A stretch of DNA of 64,000 nt from Plectrocnemia conspersa (lineage: Eukaryota > Arthropoda > Insecta > Trichoptera > Polycentropodidae), in assembly GCA_009617715.1 (NCBI GenBank), contig VTFK01000156.1:62001-126000 (forward strand). The letters run 5' to 3'. Below the pieces are notes generated by a model. The model made no database searches. It was not told the origin of the DNA and saw nothing but the letters and a program-made list of their open reading frames with translations. Position numbers and translations under genes: made by a program. Shown here piece by piece: positions 13,380 through 23,880 of this stretch (position 1 is its first letter; each line of letters opens with the position of its first letter).

Positions 13380-13990
13380 GTGCAGACCAACTGTAGAGCA
13401 TTATGTGAGATGCGACATCTGCATTTCTTCTTCCGCTTATATTCCCTCGAGAGATGAGCTGGCTTAGTTTGTATTTTGGAATAGACATAATGAAAGTTCT
13501 AAAACTATAATTAGTTGTAGAACTTTGATTTGGTTAGGTTAGGTTAGTATAAAACTATTAATAATTTTAGATCTTTCATCAGGTTAGGGTTAAATTTGAA
13601 CAGCATATTGTCGATTCGCAACTTAAAAATTGCATTTTATAGACATTTTAGAGCAGCATATAATTTTAGTAGCGCCTATTAGTTTAATTATATTTTCGTT
13701 AGTAGAAGTATAAATCTATTTGAATTTTACTAGTGAAAATATAACTTCACTGAAAAATACACGTTCACTGTAACATTTATACATCGCATGTAAATATGTA
13801 AATATTACTACTTATGAAAAAGTAGAAATTATATAATTTAGCTAGTAACTGCCAGATACATTAAATTTCTACTGGTAAAAAAGTATATTCTTTAACGATT
13901 TTTTAAAAAGTATTTTGGGGATAGATTTGAGATTTTTAATATATAATTAAGTGCATCCGTTAAATCTATTCGCCTTCGTTTTTCTATGAT
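13380..13990. repeat. Repeat-rich spacer with TTAGGTTAGG and a dispersed repeat
   Basis: GGTTAGGTTAGGTTAG at about 13532 resembles the insect telomere unit but is only about three units long. At 13740-13785 the complement of GTTACAGTGAACGTGTATTT belongs to a dispersed family also seen at 16076 and 44488. A further inverted repeat (AAAGTTCT / AGAACTTT) lies at 13493-13530. Confidence 0.4.
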
Positions 13991-14260
13991 TTTTTTAGCG
14001 CAATTAACATTTCTGAGCTAAATGCAGATTTAAACTCCAATTGTTTGAAACCTAATTTAAAAATTGCGTTGGCTAAGCACAAATTGGAATCACGTCGGCA
14101 AAGTTTTTCGACAGATAATTTTAGAAGTCTTAAAACTTTTATAATTTTTGCAATTTTCTTCCAGTCATTTTCAATAAACGGGACCGATAATATTTTTGCA
14201 TTTTTGTATACTTGTTTTGAAAATAAATCGTTTTAGCATATTATAAAAATTATTACTAGT
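13990..14260 (-). mobile_element. Second copy of hAT transposase fragment
   Basis: Nucleotide similarity to 12786-13075 is easy to see: shared strings include AAAACTTTTATAATTT, GCAATTTTCTTCCAGTCATT and TTCGACAGMTAAT. Same orientation as the first copy. The + strand frame at 14045-14236 is antisense to it and not a gene. It lacks the C-terminal dimerisation motif present in copy 1. Confidence 0.6.
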
Positions 14261-17200
14261 TATACAAAATTGATGTTACATAACTGAAACATAATTACGA
14301 ATGGTATGTGTGAGTATTGAAGTGATGCCAACCTTATAATGAAGTACACTATATCCTATTTTACAGACGGTATTTATTACCTATGAGCAATCTCAAAAGT
14401 TTCCGGATTATATTTCATCGAAATTATTTAAAATCGTCCGAAATCCCGGCATTGAATTCCCTACTTATGAGGCAGAATTTTTCCTAACTACGAACCTCCG
14501 TGTCAGGTGCTATTTGATTAAAGAATTTGCTATATCAAATTTATATTGATTTTGATTTAGATTGAGCAGTGAGTAGACTATCATCCATTGGAGAAGTTCG
14601 ACCAATTCTAAAATAGTAATGATACTTTTTTTTGAGCCAAAGCTGTTTCAAAAAATATATTTCTACATAATCTACAATAATATTACAAACTAAACGCTAT
14701 TTTATAATTTTAATATTATGCACTGAATACTCACCATTCCTTTCGTTTGTCTTCAAACGACATGTTCTCTCCATTAAAATTCTATGGTTGAAAGCAATTT
14801 TCTTCCTTCACAAAAAAAATCAAGTTTTCCTTGAACATTACCGGCGATTGCTTTCATTATTCATTGTCATGTTTTCTCCATTGCGTATGCGAAAAATGTG
14901 TTATTAAAATTTCGCATTCAACCCTCATAGAACAAGCTGATCGCGGTCCGCACCAATCCGAGTAGTACATTTATTTATAAACATTCATACCGAATACGGC
15001 AAAAGGCCGCCGATCCCATGACATTATCTGGCATGATTTATATCCATGACTTTGTCGTTAATGCCTGCATCTTGTTTTCATCGGGTCGGATGAATAAACT
15101 CTTGATTTACCGACGATAAATCGCGTTGGCCCGCCATTAGTCAAGCGAATAACGACTGGCGTGCTCCCAGAACGAATAGACAAAGACTTGAATGTGATTC
15201 TACTTGAAATCGATATTTCTCAAATCTGGCTATAGAAGCTATATAAACACACTACACCCTGCTAGTTACGTAATTCTTGAAATTCTTCGAGTCGAGTATA
15301 CTTAAACGTAACAAGAATACACAATAATTACGTAATGTTATATATAGAGATATATGTATGTGTAATAAAAGGTTCTTGTCATTGTGATTAAGACATACAT
15401 ATAGATCAGACAATGATTTTGATAATAATAATAGCTCATCTATCACTCTTTGAAAATTTAGAAACTTCATTTATATGTAACTACATGCATATATATATAG
15501 TGCATTTCGTGTAATAGTTTTTTTTAGAAAACGCACTTTTCCTCTTATGGTGAAGCAAGCGTGCTAAAAATTAAACACAATGTAATATAAATTCATATAA
15601 AATTCATGAAAAACAACATTTAATAGTAATTAAAATTCGTGGCAAAACCGATAATACCAGTATTGACTGTTTCTCTCTCGGTAATAATACCGATATTCAA
15701 ATTTCTGATATTATTGCAATCCTTAATTTTGATGTCATTGCTCGTCTAAATAAATTTATATTATGTATGTTGCAGTGTAGTTTAAATTTCAATTTTAACT
15801 AGTATAATTATAATTTCATTAACTGTTTTATTGGAATCATATTCATATATATTTTCACTAGTAGATGTATATCTTTTTAATGAAATTGTAATTTACCATT
15901 GAACTCTAAAATGTCAATGAAATTTAGTCTGACAGTTAACATCCATTTGTTGTTCATACCAACATGTAAATCTTAATGAATTAACTAAACCCAACTTAGC
16001 ATAATGAATGTTTAAAAACTATAGTTCGTTTTAGAAATATGGGTTTAAACAGCAAATTAACGTTGTTTTGGAATTGTTACAGTGAATGTGTATTTTTAAA
16101 AAAAAAAATTTTACTATCCCTTGAAGTTTACTGTACTTAAGATGTCTGAAAGAAAATGTTGTAGAGCTGAGAGATAAACTTTCAGTCTCTGATTATGTTT
16201 TTTGGGTCGTTTCAAGTTATTAAAATAATATAACGTACTTAATCATATAATATAAATAGAAAATTACATATCAACCCCAGTTTACATATACTTATCCAGA
16301 TATTAACATATTTTTAACAAGAGTTAATTAATCGTATAATATATTCTGGCACGTGTTTCGCTCACAGCAAAATTTTAATAAAACGCCTTTCAAACACAAA
16401 GACTTGTTTAATATAGCGTCTTAATCTTTAGCTCAAAACTCCGCTGATGTTGCTATATTAAAATATTATTTTTTGTACGCGAGCATATGAAATGCTTTTT
16501 TGAATGAAGACTGTAATATGTTTTAATTAAACTACAAAGTATTTATTATTTTAATATTATTATTAATTATAACTAATTGGTTAAGAAAGTTCCATGTATG
16601 TATGTGCGTACATGTGTATAAGTGTAAGCCCACGTGAGAGTACCCATGCGACATATAGGGCTTCCGCTTTTTTTTCTCGGCGGGTAAGCCCATTAGTTAG
16701 ACATTAATTAGGAAAAGCGACGTGTTTTCTCCGCTTCTTGACTATGAGAATCGTATATGTCAAGACGCTGATTATTATCAAAGTAGTGACCGGCAATTGT
16801 TAGCGATTTTTCTTTTCTAATTAGTATCATCAATCATAATAATATTAGGTTAATAAACCCTGAATATAATGAGCACCTTTAATATGCTACCTTTTAAATT
16901 AGTAGTTTTAAACTTTCTCTTCTATATTTATCTACAATCATGATTGCAGTTAAAATTTGAGCTTTTAATTAAAAATATGTTTCACACAATTTCCTATTTT
17001 AATCTTGAAAAACTACGCCTATTTATTTTTATAACATGAGCAAAAACTTGTCTTCGTGAAAAGCAGCGTATTTATTTTAATATTAAAATAATCTTGTATC
17101 ACCACTTTGAGGGTCTCTATCTTAATATAAGCTGAAAAATTGTATTTTTCTTAGCATGAAAGATATACTATCAATGCATATGAAACATAATTTCGTATAT

Positions 17201-18450
17201 TAGTTAATAATATTTTTTAACGAATAAATTTATTAATTTAGACACATCAGCTTTTGCTCTTTGTATTAAGTCGTTTGCAATAAATAAGCTCGTATCAAAT
17301 ACAAACATCTACGGTGAAGCTCAAAAACACCTAAACATTGATTTTAAAGTACTTTTTTAAGCCCATAATTTCGCCTTTTTATTTAAGCGGTTTGTTTTAT
17401 TTGATGGGGCGGAACTTATTAAAAGCATAAAACTCGATCAATCTTTCATTGATTATATGAAGCTTTTATTATTTTTGTTTTTTTATGACCTTTATTTGTA
17501 AACGTAAGCAATAATAAAAATCGAGCTTTATTTGTTTTAACATTTAGGTGCAGTATCTTCCTTAATACTTTATATATCACTAAGGTGCATCTTAAGTGTA
17601 AATAATTAGCTACATTCAACTTTAGCAGTACTTTTATACAATTAAAGTCTGAAGGGCATAGTAGCTTGTATAATTTCTTTTGTGAGTTGATCAAAAACAT
17701 CGGCAAATCTTACTAAATGTATATTTTGTAATGCCATTTTATTCATATAATAATAAAACAATTCTCTACTGATAATGTAAAAAACAACTTTAAGCAATTC
17801 ATGAGCTTTTCAGGACATTTTGCAACTTAACTTGTGATTCAGAATTTCTTTATAATTTTGTGGGTAAATTTTATAGATCGAATATTATATTTATACTCAA
17901 TTTAGTAGATCTCAAGATATCCCTGAAAATATTAATTTTAGGAAATGTTTTCTTTCAGATTGATAATGCACTTATACATGTACAACACAGGTCTGCAAAA
18001 AATATGCTTTTTGATTTATTTTTATACAATTTTTAGTGCTGAATCTAAAAATTATATTTTTTTTCTATGTCATAAAAAGATTTAAAAAAAGACACATAAT
18101 TCAATTTTAAGATATTTTTTATTTAATGTTGATACTTTAGATCAGAAATTCACAAATATAAGAACTAAAATCATTGAAAAAGTGCTTATAGCAATTTTTC
18201 TTTTTACCCCAAAACTTATTTTTCCACTTTTATTTTTGTAAACTGGCTGAAATTTTAATTTTGAGATCTTGGTGTGAATTATCCATATTCAACATTCAGC
18301 AATAGTCTGCGATCATGTTCACATTCAATCTTCTTTGGTATCGCATTTCCGTTATTTTTATGTTCTGGTTTATGTCACCTTACTCCTCGCTTACTGCACC
18401 CTTTTTTCTGTGAAAAGTAGTCCAGATGTGACTGAAGAAAAAAATAGCGA
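14261..18450. other. AT-rich DNA with two GC-richer islands
   Basis: Islands at 14930-15210 (CGCGGTCCGCACCAATCCGA) and 16590-16800 (CGGCGGGTAAGCCC, CATCAATCAT) stand out from the AT background and could be regulatory. A member of the GTTACAGTGAATGTGTATTT family is at 16076-16105. Frames at 15252-15470 and 17446-17706 have no recognisable domain. Confidence 0.4.
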
Positions 18451-18452
18451 TC

Positions 18453-18740
18453 CTTACTGATATTACTATGGATTTATAATATAAGAGGACTGACCAAAGT
18501 ATATTCAAACCGAATTTTGGTCAATAGGAGAGCGCAAAAACAATTATCACTTCTCAGAAGGTAAAAATTCACGTCAAAAGCAATAAAATCATGTCGGCGC
18601 TCGCTACCGAGCGTTCCCACTGCGACGGTGACGGCATGATTTTATTGCTTTGGACGTGGATTTTTGACTTCTGAGAAGTGATAATTGTTTTTGCGCTTTC
18701 CTATTGATCAAAGTTCGGTTTTGATATGCTTCATTTGACT
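18453..18740. repeat. Head-to-head inverted pair of the MITE-like repeat
   Basis: The block reads TTGGTCAATAGGAGAGCGCA, AAAACAATTATCACTTCTCA, then CGTCAAAAGCAATAAAATCA. After a centre with GCTCGCTACCGAGCG it reads back as TGATTTTATTGCTTTGGACG, TGACTTCTGAGAAGTGATAA and TTTTTGCGCTTTCCTATTGA. The whole is a near-perfect inverted repeat of about 100-bp arms, and each arm matches copy 1 at 13140-13345. Confidence 0.75.
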
Positions 18741-18779
18741 TTAAGAATATTTCGATTACAAAAACTCGCTAGATAAACG

Positions 18780-18990
18780 AGCGCTTAATCTGCGACGGCA
18801 CGATTTTATTGCTTTTGACGTCGATTCTAACTAGGAACGTTATTGGGAGAAAAGCAGGAAGGAGCGCTCTCCTATTGGGCAATATTTGGTTTAGATGTAC
18901 TTTATTCGAATCTCACTCGTAATATTGTTATAAAAAGTCTGAATCAGCGCGTGGCACGATTTTATTGCTTTTGACCTGGACTGAAAATTC
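18780..18990. repeat. Partial copies of the MITE-like repeat
   Basis: GCACGATTTTATTGCTTTTG occurs at about 18806 and again at about 18954, with GCGCTCTCCTATTGGGCAAT at about 18867. These are truncated or diverged members of the 13140/18453 family in tandem with it. Confidence 0.6.
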
Positions 18991-18993
18991 TCT

Positions 18994-19252
18994 ATATGGC
19001 AACAATGAGCAGCAAATAAAACACGATTAATTATCAGATAAATATTATGAGTAGATATTTTTATGCCTAATTAAAATATTTCGCATTAATATGATTTAAA
19101 ACAATATGTCGCAACGGTGGCTAATTTTTATATTTATTTGTGGCATAGAAAGGGTTAGCGCGTACCTATTATTATTTATTCAAGAAATATTAAACGGTGT
19201 TAAAAAATATATCAAGTGCCATTTTTGTCATGAGGCCCGGAATCATTGTTTT
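18994..19252 (+). repeat. Dispersed repeat, copy 1 (partner at 58893-59154)
   Basis: About 260 bp that aligns end to end with the complement of 58893-59154 at roughly 80 percent identity by eye. Landmarks in both: ATATGGCAACA, GAGCAGCAAA, CTAATTAAAATATTT, ATATGTCGCAACGGT, GTACCTATTATTATTTATTC, TTTTTGTCATGAGGCCCGGA. The + strand frame across it is not a gene. Confidence 0.8.
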
Positions 19253-19277
19253 TGTGCTCTCGGCTACCCTGATCTCG

Positions 19278-19547
19278 CAGGGTTTCCCAAACTTTTTCAG
19301 CGGCGGAACACTTAGCTTATTTTTTAGGTTGGGTAATTCATAATAGTAATATCATTTATTTCATAAACATAAAAATTCAAATAAGTAAAACTCCTAATGA
19401 CTGATGATTTTAGGTTCTTAAATTACATTTTTTTTTATATCAGGCATAATATTGAGCAGTTGTATTCTCAGTTTTTGGATTATTTTCTTCTTCGATGATG
19501 GATGTATCAGTAGAAGTATTTGGCATAACATAGTTTGGGAAACCATG
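19278..19547. mobile_element. Short hAT-like MITE, probable
   Basis: Left end CAGGGTTTCCCAAACT (19278-19293), followed by TTTTCAGCGGCGGAACAC as in many hAT ends. The right end AGTTTGGGAAACCATG (19532-19547) complements it with one mismatch over 16 bp. No clear 8-bp target duplication is visible (TGATCTCG against CGCTACAC), so the right boundary is tentative. It directly follows the dispersed repeat. Confidence 0.45.
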
Positions 19548-19560
19548 CGCTACACGTATG

Positions 19561-19588
19561 CTAGAAAATACACGTATGTATTTTCTAG
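19561..19588. repeat. Perfect 11-bp hairpin
   Basis: CTAGAAAATAC and GTATTTTCTAG around a 6-nt ACGTAT loop. Confidence 0.6.
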
Positions 19589-19699
19589 TCCTCCAACTAC
19601 ACGCACTCAAATAGCATATTCCCAATGGGAGTCTACTGTTTTATATATTGTACATAAAAACCGTTTCACTATACTTTTCTAAAAAATGTAAAAATTATA

Positions 19700-22190
19700 A
19701 TTAAAATATATACATGAAAATATATACATTTAAAACAATTTTTACATCGCAGGCCTGTGAAATTTATCAAAATATCAAATATCATCACATAGGCAGCTAA
19801 ATATTATGTAACTATATGTAGTATGCAAAATATTATTATTATTTACTAAAATAATATTTACTCTAGACTTTCAGCATCACTTTAATTTGAGTTTGTGCAA
19901 TAATCGATGCGGCAAACTTGGTCACAGTGCAAATATGCACTAAAGTTTAAAGACGACAAGCGATGCCGTCACACGCAAAGCTCGTTAGAAACTTGAACTG
20001 TTAATATAATATTTGCTCGTGTCTCTGCGGAAACTGTTACCAAGTACCAAACCGATCTTCCAAGCTAATTACAGCTATATATGTATGTACAAATTCAACG
20101 AAGGGCAGCGCGGATTAGTATTGATCAACTAGTTAAATTTGGTTAACAGTTTTAGCTTTTTTTTTAAATATTGCAAATACATAGTTTGAACAAATGATTT
20201 AAATTTGTATATGAAAGAAATATTTAAATTAAACTATTATTTTATCACAACATTGTGGATCATAATACGAAAACTACTTTTGTATGATAATTATGGTACG
20301 CGTAAATTATGTATATTGTGTATCTATATAGTGTGTGTTTATTTATAGTATATGAGAGACTTTTGCGCAACATTACCCTTCGCATTCCAGACGCGATAAG
20401 AATGTTTTTGCCGTCGTCTCGCGTATAAAGCCATGAAAGTGCGGTTAGATGTCAAGTTTACAAAGTGTCGCGTGCATGACGTAGACCGCGAAGTGTATAG
20501 AGCTCGGTCGAAAGTGCAACCGAGGAACAGATGTCAGCTGATGGCAAAGTTCAAAACTTTGCGACCAACTTTTTGATTGTGTCTGGGCGCCTGTGAAAAT
20601 TGCTCGAAAACAGATTTCTTTAAACGATCTTATGAACCATCTTTAGTTGAATCAAGTGTCACTCACACATACATATATATTTTTTAATATTTTTAAGATA
20701 AATAATTGACTACAACAAAAACTGTAATATAGTTTAAAAAATATATTTTTTAACTTAAAATGGCCGTCAAGGGTGCAAAAAAATATGGTTTTGAATATTT
20801 TAAAAGCAAAAGTAAGTTTCTATACCAACTTATATTTTTATTGTGAAAGGGAATATTTTTTAAATTTATGATGTAATTGTAAACTTCAGTATTGAATTTA
20901 AAACAACAGTGTAAATCATCCCAATGGCGTATAAAATAATAAAAATAATACAATGAAGACACCTAAACGATAAATCGTATTTTCAAACAATAAATCCGCA
21001 AGGGAATCATGTATCATCCCAAAAAATAATACAATCTAAAATGCGAATGCAATCGTACTAATACAACCTCTATTTCTTCGAGACGAGACGAGAAAAGCTT
21101 TTGTCGTTCGTTGCGCTAATCCGAGCTAGACGACAATGCACAGCGATGTTTTGCCAAAGCTTTCGGTTTTTTCATCATAAATTATGTCTCGCGGAATCCG
21201 AACCTTGTATGTATGTATAATTCACCGACGCCACTGGGTCTGGCCAAGAGCCTCGTAAAAGGCCGTCGAGTTCGAGCCGTGTGCCAAAAAGCGAAATGGG
21301 GATGAAAGTGTAACGGGAAACTGATAACAGCCAAAAGAGAGGGACTAACTCATGAGCTTTCGTTTAATGAAATTCGACAAAGGAGCAGTGGAAAGGAGAA
21401 TCAAATTGCACGGAGTTCAATCTTGCACTCGAATAACAAAAAAGTGGCATTACGTTAGACGGTTAGACGATACTAAAAACATTCTTACAATTTTATTTTG
21501 TACACTTATACATATATTTGTGAACAATTTAGGTATATCTACTTAGATATTTCACAATAATTATATAACAGGGTTGCATATTTATTATCAAATGGTAACT
21601 TAATTGACTTAATTGATAATGTATCAGTATTATTTATTATAAGGCATAGTATATTCATATTTCTATAGTTAAAAACTAAAAGTGTTGCTTTAGTTTTCCA
21701 TTATAATTTTTTAAATAAAAAATATTAAAATTTTGGAATAACAAACTTTGTTTTTTAAAAATTGATTTTTTTATGGATTTGTGCAATTATGTTTTTTTTT
21801 TATTTTGCGTTAATATTTTTTACTTGTAGTTTCTTTTATATTATTTTTATATAAACGTCCATTACAATATTAAAAGTATAGGGAAATATGATACATACAT
21901 TAAAAATTTCGGGCTTAAAACCATTTTATAGTTCACAAAAGAAAATAAATATATAATAAGATTAATAAAAATAAATACATTAGATAAATTAAGGAAGGAA
22001 AAATTGCAAAGTAAAATAAATAATAAATAAGTAAATTATTTTTTTAAATTATCAAGCGTAACTTATCAGTCCTTGATTCTGAAAATAAATGGGTTATTAT
22101 GGTATAATTATGTCAATGTTCTTTGATTGTTAGTATTAGAAATATACTTAAGTATTTCAATGTTAATATAAAAACAGCGTGTTACATATT
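19700..22190. other. AT-rich DNA with three GC-richer islands
   Basis: Islands at 19900-20090, 20360-20650 and 21040-21420 carry CpG-rich, unique-looking sequence. The second holds CAGATG and CAGCTG E-boxes and GGCAAAGTTCA, close to an HNF4-type DR1 half-site pair; at 20547-20563 CAAAGTT and AACTTTG form an inverted repeat. These are candidate enhancers. No coding frame in them has recognisable domains. Between islands the sequence is plain AT-rich. Confidence 0.35.
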
Positions 22191-22199
22191 ATTTGTATC

Positions 22200-22960
22200 G
22201 CTTTATTTTGAATGACTATAACTATATAGTTGTTTACATGTTTAGGTTTTAGGGTCGCAATGATAGCAAGTTCTTTAAACCTAAGTACCATGATCTATTT
22301 AGTGAATTTAAGCTTGGATTTCAGATATATACCCAGTTATTTGATGCTCGTTCTTCATTTCCCTGTTCATTTTAATTAGGTAGAGGTTTATTTTTGCATT
22401 GTCCTTTTTAATTTTGCAATAAATCTAACAAATATTTTATTTTTGTAATTTAATTGCAATTGGATAAAATCATAAAAATAACGACTGTGTCGTCAGCATA
22501 TTATACATTGCTAAGTCAGTATTTTTAAAAATAGAAATATCATTGGTAAATAAGATGAAAAGATACGACCCAATCAAACTAACCCGCGAGCTGAAATTTT
22601 ATACGGTATCGAGAGTTCATTATTTAACGATACAACATAGCTTTAACCTTTCAGACATCAGCGTATTTTATGTATAAGATAATCAGAAGCTTCACATTTC
22701 AATAATTTATAGCTAAGCTGTCGTGCTAAACGGTCTCAAATGCTTTTTCAATGTCTAATATTACTAATTATGTAATATTTTTCATGTTAAAATTAGTCAT
22801 TGAATGCCATTCGTGAAAACTAAATTATTCGTTAATAGTTATACTACTGAGAGATTGTTTTTGTTGCGATAAGATTTTTATTTTTAACATTTTAATAAGC
22901 TAAGGTTTAAGAGGACTTGTGCTTGAGTTAATGTATTGCATACAAATTTAAGTGAAATGG
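22200..22960 (-). mobile_element. Non-LTR retrotransposon reverse transcriptase remnant (Jockey/CR1-like)
   Basis: Read on the minus strand. At 22729-22759 the translation is LDIEKAFETV-stop-HD, matching RT motif A (D-x-x-K-A-F-D-x-V-W-H). At 22480-22500 it is YADDTVV, the catalytic motif C box. Further downstream (about 22275-22335) LGIYLKSKLKFTK resembles the YLG(V)xLDxKLxF motif that follows the fingers-palm region in Jockey-type elements. Several stops and frame shifts separate these pieces, so it is dead. Endonuclease and tail were not recognised. The family assignment rests on motif style only. Confidence 0.75.
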
Positions 22961-23369
22961 TAAAATATATTGTATAATGATCATCATGACGCATTGAATA
23001 AACTTAAACTTCTTAATAATTAGAATAATTTTGTGCTATTTACCAGATAGTTAGGAAATACCCAATTACATTTTTTTTACTAATATCTGTAACGCTGAGC
23101 TTTTATATTTTTAACTCTGAAATTACACTTGAAAATAAAAGTTAAGCTATAAAACATGTAAAAGACAGTTGTATCTATAAAAATACAGTCTTATAGAAAT
23201 TATATATTTTTTTTATTTTTATGTCGTATTATAAATATGTACATATATAAATGTAAAGTATAAATTTGCCATATCGTCAAATTTGTTTATACAATTAAAT
23301 AAAAAATAATAGCATCAAATGTTTTGTACAATGTTACATTTTTTTTTGAGATAAAAATGTAACTCGTTT

Positions 23370-23880
23370 TTTTGTGAGAGTTGCTCGCGTGGCTACTCAG
23401 GTTTTCGGTTGCAGCCCACCGCGAAAAAAGGTTGCTTACCTTTGATCTAAGAGATTATTAACCCCAGTCCACCACATGCTGGATGCCCGGCAATCCAGTG
23501 AGGGAAAGTATTATGAACTCCTTACCAGGATAAAGGACTCTCAGAGTATAGTGATAAGTCCTTAGATACGCCATGGGCGTTCCTGAGAGATGGGACTATA
23601 ACGCAATCTAACGAGAGCCCGCTCATTATACTAAGTAAACTCATAAAAATAAATAGTACTATGGGGGTGTGGACCGCTCTCTGGGCGTAAAAATCCAGAT
23701 GTCCACCCGTTGAAATGATCTCGGAAGGCCCCAATAATAATGGGCTAGTGCGAGTGCTTGTGCTTGAGCCAGCACTCACATGGTGCCGGAACTTAAGCTG
23801 AAGTACCAGTGTTAGTCTAGCACCTAAATACATGTGTTGGAATTTGTCCGGGGGCTTGCACGAGCGCAGGCAGTGCTTTT
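23370..23880. other. GC-rich island 5' of the RT remnant, unknown
   Basis: About 500 bp, near 50 percent GC in a 27 percent background (GCTCGCGTGGCTACTCAGG, CCACATGCTGGATGCCCGGC). A minus-strand frame is open over 23522-23833 (MYLGARLTLVLQLKFRHHVS...) but I recognise no domain. Because it sits on the 5' side of the minus-strand RT remnant it could be a retroelement leader or first ORF; it could equally be unrelated. Confidence 0.3.

Noticed and set aside
13532..13548. Telomeric TTAGG tract
   Set aside because: Only about three units; consistent with scattered interstitial motifs in insect DNA.
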